From assembly GCA_947463165.1 (NCBI GenBank), contig CANHSW010000075.1:1-8585 (forward strand): a stretch of DNA of 8,585 bases. Direction: 5' to 3'. Position numbers and translations under genes: made by a program. The notes below the pieces were generated by a model. The model did not search any database. It was not told the origin of the DNA and saw only the letters and a program-made list of their open reading frames with translations. The stretch is from Cyanobacteriota bacterium (GTDB taxonomy: Bacteria; Cyanobacteriota; Cyanobacteriia; PCC-6307; Cyanobiaceae). Within the stretch, counting starts at the first letter, position 1. Each line of letters opens with the position of its first letter. This document shows positions 1 through 6,530 of this stretch, piece after piece.

Positions 1-469
1 CAGCCCGGCAGGCATATTCCCAGCGAGCCTCACTGGGAAGGTGATAATTCTTGCCGGTGCGTTGCCGGAGCCGCCGGCAAAACTCCCGCGCCTCGGCCCA
101 GTCCACGCGCTCCACCGGTCGGTTGGCGCCCTTGAATCTGGAGGGATCCGGATCTAGATCCATCCCCCAGGGCTTTTCCCCTTCCTTCGGCTCCCATTCC
201 GCCACCGCCCGCCATTGGGCCTGGGTCACAGGCGTGCGCCCCATCAGAAACTCCTCCACCTGCACCCGTTGCAAGGGCCTTTCATTGGCGCGGCTGCCTT
301 CCTCCTCCTCAGCTGCTCCCATCAGGAAGCTGCCGGCCGGAATCCGCATCAGGGTTAGCTCCACGCCGGGTGCGAGAAGCTCCCGATAGGCCAGCTGGCG
401 GATGCGCCAGCGGATCAGGCGCCAGGGTTCCGCTTGTGCGGTGCTCGCCGCAGCTGGGGGGCTGGTCAT
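1..469 (-). CDS. Formylglycine-generating enzyme (SUMF1) family protein, N-terminal part
   Basis: This is a partial gene: 156 codons are visible and the reading frame runs off the left edge. The first about 40 residues (rich in Ala and Pro, then Arg/Trp/Leu) match no domain I recognise. From about residue 42 the pattern is that of the FGE-sulfatase/SUMF1 fold: IPAGSFLMG (43-51), an acidic EEEEGSRANERP stretch, GRTPVTQAQW (77-86), PSRFKGANRPVERVDWAEAREFC (109-131, key residues only) and LPSEARWEYACRA (144-156). Family members include true formylglycine-generating enzymes and many proteins of other function, such as ergothioneine-type oxidoreductases and kinase-linked domains. The catalytic cysteine region lies outside the window, so the activity cannot be assigned. 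ATG at 469 is the first ATG after an in-frame TAG (500-502); no convincing Shine-Dalgarno is seen. I am confident of the family, not of the substrate. Confidence 0.85.
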   Translation of the reverse strand, partial: MTSPPAAASTAQAEPWRLIRWRIRQLAYRELLAPGVELTLMRIPAGSFLMGAAEEEEGSRANERPLQRVQVEEFLMGRTPVTQAQWRAVAEWEPKEGEKPWGMDLDPDPSRFKGANRPVERVDWAEAREFCRRLRQRTGKNYHLPSEARWEYACRA

Positions 470-601
470 GGAGGGCAGGCCGAGCCGTCGCCCCCAACCC
501 TATGGCCAGCGGCCCTTAAAGCTGGCCGCCTTGGCGCTTGCGGTCCTGCGTTTGTGCGCCCGTGCCTGTTGCTTCCCGATCCCGCTCCAGCCGCTCAGTA
601 A

Positions 602-830
602 AAGCCGCTACCGCTGCCCGAACGTAGGGCCTTCCATTCGGCGGCGGCCCTCTATGCCACCTGGGCCCATGAGGCCATCCACTCCTCAGGCCACAGCTCC
701 CGATTGGCCCGCGATCTATATCGGCACTGCCCTGGCCAACCACACCGCCTATCTGGGCCACTGGCTGCGGCGATGCTGCCGGAGCCTGAATGGGGCCTCA
801 AAAGCCCGCAGCACAGCATTGCAACGCTCC
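602..830 (+). pseudogene. Remnant of ArdC-like antirestriction / zincin metallopeptidase
   Basis: Two adjacent pieces in different frames resemble consecutive parts of the C-terminal MPTase-PolyVal (zincin) domain of ArdC-type antirestriction proteins. The first piece (frame of position 602) reads PERRAFHSAAALYATWAHEAIH then SSGHSSRLARDL; its HEAIH (668-682) is the HExxH zinc motif. The second piece, shifted by one base (about 720-830), reads ALANHTAYLGHWL followed by GASKARSTAL, which matches the end of the domain. The roughly 25-30 residues normally lying between them (the FGSEAYA..EELVAEL type segment) are missing. A stop (TAA, 599-601) closes the first frame upstream and no N-terminal domain is visible. 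I read this as a decayed gene carrying an internal deletion and a frameshift. ArdC proteins protect incoming DNA and are usually carried by plasmids and integrative elements. The 470-601 stretch before it shows nothing I can identify. Confidence 0.68.
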
Positions 831-925
831 AAGGGGATGGAAGGTTTCGGCATTGTCAGGGATCCGCTGTTAGAGGGTTCCCAAGCCATCAGCTGGATTT
901 GTTCTAACTCTCACCTGGGAATTTG

Positions 926-950
926 TTGTTTGGGAGTACGTCCCAAACAA
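926..950. repeat. Perfect 10-bp inverted repeat (hairpin), role unknown
   Basis: TTGTTTGGGA (926-935) and TCCCAAACAA (941-950) are exact reverse complements around a 5-base GTACG loop. No T-run follows on either strand, so it is not a standard intrinsic terminator. It lies between the ArdC relic and tRNA-Lys. It could be a rho-independent-like RNA 3' end, a protein-binding palindrome or part of a decayed mobile element. I see no gene in the surrounding 831-1021. Confidence 0.6.
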
Positions 951-1021
951 ATGAGCCAACTGGGGTTTCCAGCGGCCTGCCGCAGTCTCACTCCAGATGG
1001 GAGCGGAGCCAGATGGATCGC

Positions 1022-1065
1022 TGAAAAAGCTTGCGATACAGTTGGTCTGTCAGTCGTAGCAAGCT
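1022..1065 (-). terminator. Candidate intrinsic terminator of tRNA-Lys
   Basis: Reading the minus strand away from the tRNA, AGCTTGC (1065-1059) pairs perfectly with GCAAGCT (1034-1028) and is followed at once by TTTT (1027-1024). The 24-base loop can form an inner ACAG/CTGT pairing. The structure starts 12 bases after the tRNA 3' end, where a tRNA terminator would be expected. The 7-bp stem is modest. Confidence 0.55.
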
Positions 1066-1076
1066 GCGAGTTGCCA

Positions 1077-1148
1077 TGGGTCGCCTGAGATTCGAACTCA
1101 GGACCAATCGGTTAAAAGCCGAGTGCTCTACCGCTGAGCTAGCGACCC
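1077..1148 (-). tRNA. tRNA-Lys (anticodon UUU)
   Basis: The minus strand folds into a complete 72-base cloverleaf. The acceptor stem GGGTCGC (1148-1142) pairs with GCGACCC (1084-1078), with discriminator A at 1077. The D arm is GCTC-AGCGGTA-GAGC. The anticodon loop CUUUUAA gives UUU, which reads lysine codons AAA and AAG. The T arm is CCTGA-GTTCGAAT-TCAGG-like. The outermost anticodon-stem pair is a C-U mismatch; the other four pairs are canonical. The 3' CCA is not encoded (TGG follows the discriminator), so CCA must be added after transcription. A candidate promoter and terminator flank the gene on the same strand, which suggests it is its own transcription unit rather than the tail of the ATPase transcript. 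Confidence 0.95.
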
Positions 1149-1172
1149 GCACCCATTGCCGGGCACCTAAGG

Positions 1173-1202
1173 ACCGTATCACCCGAAGGGGTCCGGTTCC
1201 AA
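1173..1202 (-). promoter_or_regulatory. Candidate sigma-70-type promoter of tRNA-Lys
   Basis: On the minus strand, TTGGAA (1202-1197, -35-like, 4 of 6 matches) is separated by 18 bases from TACGGT (1178-1173, TAN3T-type -10). A TG one base upstream gives an extended -10. Transcription would start near 1166, about 18 bases before the mature tRNA 5' end. This is a pattern match only. Confidence 0.4.
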
Positions 1203-1274
1203 GTGCCCTGGGCGATTGGCCGCCACTGGCGGGGCAGAAAGCTGTGATGGCGAGGCTTTTGGCCCTGCTGGCCC

Positions 1275-4118
1275 CTAGGCCTGGTGCAGGGGCCCGGGGC
1301 GCAGTGCTCGGCGGCCCAGCCACCATTTGCGCAGGTCGTCGGCCAACATGATCAAAAGGGGCGCCAGGGCCATCCAGGGCAGGTAGGCCAGGGGGAAGGG
1401 CGCCATGTTGAAACTTTGCCCCAGGCCGGGCAGTAGCAGCAGCGCTGACAGCAGGCTCAATTCGCTGAGGATTCCGAGCCAGAGCAGCGGGTTGGGTTCG
1501 CCGATCATCCGCCACACGGAGCGGCGCTCGCTGCGGCAGGCCAGCAGCACCCCCACCTGGCAAAACACGATCGTGGCGAAGGCGGCGCTGGAGGCCTGCA
1601 CCTGCAGGGCCTGGATGGCGGGCGGGGCGGTGTGGGCCATGATCTGGGGGGCCAACTGCTGCAGATGCGCTAGACCCACCCCGGCGTGGCGCCACACCAG
1701 CCCATAGGTGAGCATGGCCAGGGTGGCCTCAATCAGCCCGAGAAACAGATAAGAGCGGCGCATCACTGCCCGATCCATCAAGGGGGCCTGGCGCGGCCTC
1801 GGGGGCTGGGCCATCAGGCCCGCCTCCGGCAGTTCAGCCCCCAGCCCCAGGGCGGGCAGCAAGTCGGTGCCTAGATCCACCGCCAGAATTTGCATTACGG
1901 TGAGGGCCGCCGGAATTCGCAGGGCCACCATGGCCAAAAAGGGTACGGCTTCCGCCAAATTCGCCACCAGGATGTAGGTGATGAATTTGCGGATATTGCT
2001 CACCACACCCCGCCCATAACGCACGGCGGCCACGATAGTGGCGAAGTTGTCATCCAACAGCACGATGTCTGCGGCTTCTCGGGCCACATCGGTGCCATTG
2101 CGCCCCATCGCAAAGCCCACATCGGCGGCCCTGAGGGCCGGGGCATCGTTGACGCCATCGCCGGTGACGGCCACCACTTCGCCCAGATCGCGATAGGCCT
2201 GCACCAGGCGTAACTTCTGCTCTGGGGTCATGCGGGCAAATACCAACCGGGTGCGGTATTTGATCAGGCGACGCAGGTGCACATCGCTGATCAAGCTGAG
2301 ATCTGAACCCTCGATCACCCTCACCGGATCTGCCCCGGGATGGTTGCCATGGGCTTCCCCGTTTGTCGTCTCCGGCGGATCCAACAGCCCGATTTGTCGG
2401 GCGATCGCCTCGGCGGTGAGGCCGTAATCGCCGGTGACCATCGTCACCTTGATGCCGGCTTGGCGGCAGAGCCTGATCGCCTCCGGCACCTCTGGTCGCG
2501 GCGGATCGTATAGGGCCACCAGCCCAAGCAACACCAGCTCCGCCTCCAGCGCTTCTGCCTCAAGGTTGAGCAGAGTGGCGTCGCCAGAGCGCAGAGCCAC
2601 CGCCAGCACGCGGAAACCGGCGGCGGCAAGGCCATCGTTGGCGGCCACCACCTGCAGCCGAGCCGCTGCGTCTAGGGGCATGGGCCCCGTGGCGGTTTGC
2701 CAGGCGGAGCAGAGCTCCAGCAGCTGCAGCGGCGCCCCCTTGGTAATCGCCAGGTGGCTGCCGGCAGCAGTTGCCAGGGGCTCCAAGGGCTTATCCAGTT
2801 GGAGCACCACGGTCATGCGCCGACGGATGGAATCGAAGGGGAGCTCCCGGCGGCGGGGAAAGCAACGCTGTTCCTCGCCATGGATCAGGCCCTCGGCCGC
2901 TGCGGCCAGCAGCAGGGCGGTTTCGGTGGGGTCGCCACTGGCCCGCCATGGTTCCGGGCCGAGGCTGTCCTGCTCCAGCCGGGCATTGGAGCAGAGGCTT
3001 GCCGCACGCAACACCAGACGCCTCAAGCTATCGCCCGGCTGGGGCAGCCAGATCTCTTCTACGGTCATGCGATTGCAGGTGATCGTGCCGGTCTTATCGG
3101 TGCAGATCACACTCACTGAACCAAGCGTTTCCACCGCCGATAGGCGGCGCACCAGGGCCTGGCGACGGGCCATACGTTGCACATTTAAAGCTAGCGTGAG
3201 AGAGATTTGAGGCAACAAACCTTCCGGCACAAAGCCCACGATGATGCCTACGGCATAAACCAAGCACTCCTGGGGTGTCTTCCGCTGAATAAGTACGCCC
3301 ATCGCAAATATCAGCAGGCCAACGCTGAGGGCGATGATCGTAATCGTGTGCACAATTCTCTGAACCTGCACTTCTAGAGTGCTGGTATTGCGGGCGGTAT
3401 TTGTGGTTAAGTGGGCGATCTGGCCAAATTCAGTCTCGCTGCCAGTGGCATATACCAGTCCCTCGCCACGGCCGGAGGCCACCGTGGAGCCAGCGAGCAG
3501 CAGATTGCCGCAATCTCGACAGGAAACGGTTTGGGAGGCCAGGGGCTGCGCATCCCTGAGCACCGGCAGGGATTCGCCGGTGAGCACTGAGATGTCCAGG
3601 TAAAGCTGGTGAGCTTCGATTACACGGCAGTCGGCGGGCACTTGATCGCCCTCCTCCAGCACCACCCGGTCGCCGGCCACCAGCTGATCGGCGGTGATCT
3701 CCTGTAGCCGTCCATCGCGCCACACCCGGGCCTTGGGGGGCAGATTGCCTGCCAGGGCCTGCAGCGTGCGCTCAGCCTTGTACTCCTGCCAAAAAGAAAA
3801 CAGGGCATTGATCCAGATCACCGCCCAGATTGCCCAGCCCAATTGGGGGGCTCGGGCGATGAAAGCCAGGCCACCGGCCACCCACAGCAGCAGGGCCATG
3901 AAGTGAAATAACTGGTCGGTGAAGCGCAGCAGCAGCGGCCGCCGCCGCACCGGCGGCAACTTATTGGCCCCGTAACGCTGCAGCCGATCCAGGGCTTCCG
4001 CACTGCTTAGTCCTTTGTCATCACTGCGCAGGGCCTTGAAGGCCTCAGCTATCGGCAGCGACCAGATTGGTTGAACAGCGGTGAGCAGCACCGGCAGCCT
4101 GGGGGATAGTGATCCCAT
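1275..4118 (-). CDS. P2-type cation-transporting ATPase
   Basis: The 947-residue protein has the whole P-type ATPase layout. There is an N-terminal cation-ATPase domain (about 12-60), then TM1-2 (about 68-112). The actuator domain carries LTGES (179-183). TM3-4 include VPEGLLPQIS (297-306). The phosphorylation site is CTDKTGTIT (339-347; Asp341). The nucleotide-binding domain has FDSIRRRM (428-435) and TKGAP (459-463). The P domain has MVTGD (560-564) and TGDGVNDAPAL (652-662). TM5-10 follow, with NLAEAVPF (720-727) and DLGTDLLPALGLGAE (748-762). No N-terminal heavy-metal domain and no CPC motif is present, so it is not a P1B pump. PEGLL in TM4 and DLGTD..PALxLG in TM6 resemble P2C-like (Na/K-type) bacterial relatives more than SERCA, but the ion (Ca, Na, K/H) cannot be read safely. 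It would energise cation export across the plasma membrane. It lies 56 bases downstream of a CDF exporter on the same strand, a possible operon. The ATG at 4118 has no clear Shine-Dalgarno. Confidence 0.93.
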   Translation of the reverse strand: MGSLSPRLPVLLTAVQPIWSLPIAEAFKALRSDDKGLSSAEALDRLQRYGANKLPPVRRRPLLLRFTDQLFHFMALLLWVAGGLAFIARAPQLGWAIWAVIWINALFSFWQEYKAERTLQALAGNLPPKARVWRDGRLQEITADQLVAGDRVVLEEGDQVPADCRVIEAHQLYLDISVLTGESLPVLRDAQPLASQTVSCRDCGNLLLAGSTVASGRGEGLVYATGSETEFGQIAHLTTNTARNTSTLEVQVQRIVHTITIIALSVGLLIFAMGVLIQRKTPQECLVYAVGIIVGFVPEGLLPQISLTLALNVQRMARRQALVRRLSAVETLGSVSVICTDKTGTITCNRMTVEEIWLPQPGDSLRRLVLRAASLCSNARLEQDSLGPEPWRASGDPTETALLLAAAAEGLIHGEEQRCFPRRRELPFDSIRRRMTVVLQLDKPLEPLATAAGSHLAITKGAPLQLLELCSAWQTATGPMPLDAAARLQVVAANDGLAAAGFRVLAVALRSGDATLLNLEAEALEAELVLLGLVALYDPPRPEVPEAIRLCRQAGIKVTMVTGDYGLTAEAIARQIGLLDPPETTNGEAHGNHPGADPVRVIEGSDLSLISDVHLRRLIKYRTRLVFARMTPEQKLRLVQAYRDLGEVVAVTGDGVNDAPALRAADVGFAMGRNGTDVAREAADIVLLDDNFATIVAAVRYGRGVVSNIRKFITYILVANLAEAVPFLAMVALRIPAALTVMQILAVDLGTDLLPALGLGAELPEAGLMAQPPRPRQAPLMDRAVMRRSYLFLGLIEATLAMLTYGLVWRHAGVGLAHLQQLAPQIMAHTAPPAIQALQVQASSAAFATIVFCQVGVLLACRSERRSVWRMIGEPNPLLWLGILSELSLLSALLLLPGLGQSFNMAPFPLAYLPWMALAPLLIMLADDLRKWWLGRRALRPGPLHQA

Positions 4119-4150
4119 GCTGGACAGATCTGAGCAGCTGTCCGGCCAGC
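4119..4150 (-). repeat. Hairpin abutting the ATPase start codon
   Basis: In the RNA of the minus strand, CTGTCC-complementary arms GGACAG (4122-4127) and CTGTCC (4138-4143) form 6 bp around a 10-base loop. The helix can be extended by three pairs (4119-4121 with 4148-4150) across a 4-base bulge. It ends directly at the ATG (4118-4116), so it could limit ribosome access, but this is only a structural possibility. Confidence 0.35.
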
Positions 4151-4164
4151 ACCACTAGTATCGC

Positions 4165-4191
4165 AAAAGAAAAATTATTTGAGCGGCTCAA
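4165..4191 (-). terminator. Weak terminator-like hairpin at the end of the CDF gene
   Basis: On the minus strand TTGAG-CCG-CTCAA (4191-4179) is followed by ATAATTTTTCTTTT (down to 4165), overlapping the CDF stop codon TAA (4177-4175). A 5-bp stem is short, so this may be a partial terminator that lowers read-through into the ATPase gene, or chance. It is the only such signal between the two genes. Confidence 0.35.
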
Positions 4192-5098
4192 GGTTCACAG
4201 GCTCTAGCTGTATGGTGCTGTGGGCGATGCCGATTTCAGCTAAACATATTTTGGCTTGATGCAATAAGTCCAAGTCGTCAATTACTCCAATGCGACGCAC
4301 CACGTGGGCCGTAAGCGCATTTTGCGAAGTGCTCAGGGCCCATACATGTAAATGGTGCACGTCGGCCACGCCGGGAAGATTGAGCAATAGCCTTTCAACC
4401 TCCGCCAGCTCAATACCCCTGGGCACTGCATCCAGGGCAATGCGCAGGGCATCCCTGAGCAATTTCAGGCCACTCCAGCCAACGGCGATACCCACGCCGA
4501 TCGCAGTGATCGCATCCAACTTATTCCAGCCTGTTGCCTGCACCAAAAAAGCGCTTACTAAAACGGCGGCCGATACGGCGGCATCAGTAAATAGGTGTAA
4601 GGCGGCAGCCTGGCGGTTGAGGTCGTGGCTGTGGTCTGCGTCAAACAACTTGGCGGAAAATAAATTCACGGCAATACCGATGGCGGCAGCCCAGAGCACC
4701 GGGCCGGTAACCACTTCCACCGGTCGATATAGGCGTTGGATCGACTCCACCACCACCACCGCCGCCGCCATCAGGATCAACATGCCATTGGCCAGGGAAG
4801 CCAGCTGGGTACTGCGACCAAAGCCATAGGTGAAGTGGGCGGAAGGGGGGCGGCTGCTCAGCCGTTCGGCTCCCCAGCCCAGCAGTAATCCCGCCACATC
4901 GCCGAGGTTGTGCACCGCATCGCCGATCAAGGCCAGCGAGCCAAAGGTGATGCCGATCACCAGCTGCAGCCCTGAAAGGGCGCTGTTCAAGATCACGCTC
5001 CAGCGGAAGGCGGCCGCGGAACCGCTGCGATGGCGGTGCTGCTCAGGATGGGGCTGACGCTGAATGGCGACGGCCGGATGCTCGTGCTGGTGGGGCAT
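4175..5098 (-). CDS. Cation diffusion facilitator (CDF) family metal exporter
   Basis: This 307-residue protein is a typical CDF/ZitB-CzcD-type metal/proton antiporter of the plasma membrane. The N-terminus is rich in histidine (MPHQHEHP, then HPEQHRHR), often seen in zinc- or nickel-handling members. Six membrane segments lie in about 33-190. The metal site residues are present as HxxxD pairs: GDAVHNLGD in TM2 (His63, Asp67) and HLFTD in TM5 (His168, Asp172). This HD-HD pattern is typical of Zn (Cd, Co) transporters. YGFGR (91-95) is the conserved loop after TM2. A cytoplasmic ferredoxin-like domain follows (about 225-300), with VADVHHLHVWALS (244-256). The DHSHD between TM4 and TM5 is the short histidine loop. 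It is transcribed divergently from the crcB pair and sits upstream of the P2-type ATPase. The ATG at 5098 has no Shine-Dalgarno. The family is certain; zinc as substrate is likely but not proven. Confidence 0.93.
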   Translation of the reverse strand: MPHQHEHPAVAIQRQPHPEQHRHRSGSAAAFRWSVILNSALSGLQLVIGITFGSLALIGDAVHNLGDVAGLLLGWGAERLSSRPPSAHFTYGFGRSTQLASLANGMLILMAAAVVVVESIQRLYRPVEVVTGPVLWAAAIGIAVNLFSAKLFDADHSHDLNRQAAALHLFTDAAVSAAVLVSAFLVQATGWNKLDAITAIGVGIAVGWSGLKLLRDALRIALDAVPRGIELAEVERLLLNLPGVADVHHLHVWALSTSQNALTAHVVRRIGVIDDLDLLHQAKICLAEIGIAHSTIQLEPVNLEPLK

Positions 5099-5119
5099 GG
5101 GGATCGGCTGACCAGGTGC

Positions 5120-5151
5120 GCGGCACTGCCTAGGACCCTAGACAGTGCCGC
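5120..5151. promoter_or_regulatory. Long imperfect palindrome in the CDF/crcB divergent region (candidate operator)
   Basis: GCGGCACTG (5120-5128) and CAGTGCCGC (5143-5151) are exact reverse complements. Inside them CTAG (5130-5133) faces CTAG (5138-5141) across a GACC loop, giving 13 pairs with one C-A mismatch. It ends 21 bases before the CDF ATG and about 105 bases before the crcB start. A dimeric metal-responsive repressor or MerR-type activator site is one reading; a leader hairpin of the CDF mRNA is another. A second smaller repeat, CACCGAC/GTCGGTG (5165-5171 / 5186-5192), lies beside it. Confidence 0.45.
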
Positions 5152-5256
5152 TGTAACCAGCAACCACCGACAACACAGCCAGCCAGTCGGTGATGGCCAG
5201 CAGCCAATTGCCGGACGGCCAGGCCTCAAAATGTGGCGGCAACCAGGGGGTGGAGC

Positions 5257-5643
5257 ATGGCCATTGTCGGCAGTTCTGACGCCCTGCTGGTGGCCGTTGG
5301 GGCGGTGCCTGGCGCTTGGCTGCGCTATTTAGCTGTGAATCACTGGGAGCCGGTGCTGCCGCGCAAACACTGGGGCACCTTTGGGGTGAATTTGATTGCC
5401 TGCTTTGCCCTGGGGCTGATTGTGGCCCTGGAACAGGGCTGCGCCGAGACTGCCCGTAGGGCTTTGCTATTGATTGGTACAGGATTTTTGGGTAGTTTCA
5501 GCACCTTTTCCAGCTTTATCGCCGAACTGAGAGCAGTGCTGGTTGCCCGCCATTGGCGGGAGGCGGCCCTGTTGGCTACTGGTTCGCTGGCCGGCGGCCT
5601 GCTAGCCATGGCCGCCGGCATGGGCCTGGGGAGCAAACCTTGA
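5257..5643 (+). CDS. crcB: Fluoride channel subunit Fluc/CrcB (first of a pair)
   Basis: The 128-residue protein has four membrane segments and the usual Fluc/CrcB length. Family marks are GAVPGAWLRY (15-24), GTFGVNLIAC (40-49, with the conserved Asn45) and GFLGSFSTFSSF (76-87), which contains the phenylalanine/threonine-serine break that lines the fluoride pore. Fluc channels are dual-topology dimers that let fluoride leave the cell passively. I chose the ATG at 5257 because AGGGGG (5245-5250) sits 6 bases upstream; the frame is open to a GTG at 5233, which would add eight residues without a Shine-Dalgarno. The next gene is a second crcB with overlapping stop/start codons, so the two probably form a heterodimer. 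No fluoride riboswitch could be recognised upstream. Confidence 0.93.
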   Translation: MAIVGSSDALLVAVGAVPGAWLRYLAVNHWEPVLPRKHWGTFGVNLIACFALGLIVALEQGCAETARRALLLIGTGFLGSFSTFSSFIAELRAVLVARHWREAALLATGSLAGGLLAMAAGMGLGSKP

Positions 5644-6050
5644 ATTCAAAGCTGCGGCACGAACTGAAAACCCTCGGCCTGGTGGCTGCTGGCGCTATTC
5701 CCGGGGCCTTGCTGCGCTGGCAATGCGAGCGCCTTGGCCATGCCGCCATCGGCGGCCTGCGGGGGCTGGTGGCTGCGGATTTTGTGGCAAATATGCTCGG
5801 CTGCCTAGTGATTGGCTTGGTGGTAGCCCAGCCGCCCAATAGACCTAGGTTAACTCTATGGCTAGGAATCGGCTTCTGCGGTTCGCTCACCACTTTTTCC
5901 GCCTGGATTCTGCAATTGTATTTAGCAATTCATAGTGGCAGTGTATTTAAAGCCCTGGCGGTATTACTGGCCAGCCTGGCTGGCGGACTAGCGCTGGTTT
6001 GTTTGGGTTATGCCATGGGGCGCCTGGGGCAAGGCCGCAGGATCCGATGA
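5640..6050 (+). CDS. crcB: Fluoride channel subunit Fluc/CrcB (second of a pair)
   Basis: The 136-residue four-helix protein has the same family marks: GAIPGALLRW (18-27), DFVANMLGC (47-55, Asn51) and GFCGSLTTFSAW (79-89 region). I chose TTG at 5640 as the start. It overlaps the upstream stop in the sequence TTGA (5640-5643) and has GGGGAG (5628-5633) 6 bases before it. The open frame continues upstream to 5553, but that stretch lies inside the first crcB and has no family similarity. The overlap suggests translational coupling and a fixed subunit ratio. Paired crcB genes are common and give heterodimeric channels with subunits of opposite membrane orientation. The C-terminal 43 bases overlap a convergent small gene. 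Confidence 0.9.
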   Translation: MNSKLRHELKTLGLVAAGAIPGALLRWQCERLGHAAIGGLRGLVAADFVANMLGCLVIGLVVAQPPNRPRLTLWLGIGFCGSLTTFSAWILQLYLAIHSGSVFKALAVLLASLAGGLALVCLGYAMGRLGQGRRIR

Positions 6051-6334
6051 AGCCAGCTCGGTAGGCATCGCTTTAACAGCAGCAGCAGCCGACCGCGTCG
6101 CCGCGACAGCCACAGACATCTTTCCAGCTGCTGCACCCGGATCAGCAGGCGGCGCTGGCGCTCCCGGCGCAAAATCAGACCAAACTCCAGCAGGCGAAAA
6201 GTGGGGGGGCCTTGGGCTGTGGTTAACGACAACTGCAGCAGATCGTCATCGCTCAGTTGACGTAGCAGCTGGGCGAGATCGCGCGGCAGGATTTGGCTGA
6301 ACGCCATCACAACCGAAGCGAGGGTCAAGTCCAT
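6008..6334 (-). CDS. Small Leu/Arg-rich hypothetical protein
   Basis: I do not recognise this protein. From ATG at 6334 it is 108 residues. The central part (QILPRDLAQLLRQLSDDDLL and RLLEFGLILRRERQRRLLI) is amphipathic and probably helical, and the C-terminus is very rich in arginine and leucine. GC-rich third positions (many CTG, CGC, CAG codons) support real coding on this strand. The plus-strand alternative in the region is a low-complexity Ala-rich frame. Starts at 6397 and 6307 are also possible; none has a Shine-Dalgarno. The 6307 start (MAFSQILP) begins just before the best-looking segment. It converges with the second crcB and overlaps its last 43 bases. No membrane segment or motif gives a function. 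Confidence 0.5.
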   Translation of the reverse strand: MDLTLASVVMAFSQILPRDLAQLLRQLSDDDLLQLSLTTAQGPPTFRLLEFGLILRRERQRRLLIRVQQLERCLWLSRRRGRLLLLLKRCLPSWLHRILRPCPRRPMA

Positions 6335-6530
6335 ACAATTGTGATGATGAATCAGCCAGCTAGACGCCAGGCCAGTGCTGCAGCTTGAACGCTGCATTGG
6401 CCCTAAGCAGCTAGCAAACCATCGGGCAACCCCAGACAGGGCAGGCCATCTAGGCCGCTAAACCCGGCCGGCCGCCAACCTGGAAAAGCAACGCTATGCG
6501 GCGAGACTGCTTGATATACAAGCCAATTGT
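6335..6530. other. Intergenic stretch, no gene seen
   Basis: This lies between the hypothetical gene and the guanidine promoter. I find no coding frame with family similarity and no RNA gene. A weak inverted repeat ATACA (6516-6520) / TGTAT (6530-6534) touches the edge of the NtcA-type box; its significance is doubtful. Confidence 0.4.

Noticed and set aside
402..1088. Long plus-strand open frame of 228 codons
   Set aside because: It overlaps the SUMF1-family gene on the other strand and runs through the tRNA region. Only the short ANHTAYLGHWL part has family similarity, and that belongs to the ArdC relic.
988..1695. Minus-strand open frame of 235 codons through tRNA-Lys and the ATPase 3' end
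   Set aside because: It is out of frame with the ATPase, crosses the tRNA gene and has low-complexity Ala/Pro/Arg composition typical of GC-rich shadow frames.
2401..2408. GCGATCGC (HIP1 octamer) as proof of a cyanobacterium
   Set aside because: A single copy in a GC-rich coding region can occur by chance, so it is used only as weak support.
2434..3210. Plus-strand open frame of 258 codons opposite the ATPase
   Set aside because: It is Ser/Arg/Ala-rich antisense shadow of a clearly conserved gene, with no recognisable motif.
5152..5256. Possible fluoride riboswitch upstream of the crcB pair, because of GGTGATGGCC at 5189-5198
   Set aside because: The conserved fluoride aptamer needs a matching P1 partner soon after GATG and a downstream TGATGGC-type pseudoknot strand. 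Neither is present in the right order or distance.
6510..6522. CTTG-ATATA-CAAG palindrome before the guanidine promoter
   Set aside because: Four-base arms are expected by chance, and the NtcA-type box next to it explains the promoter better.
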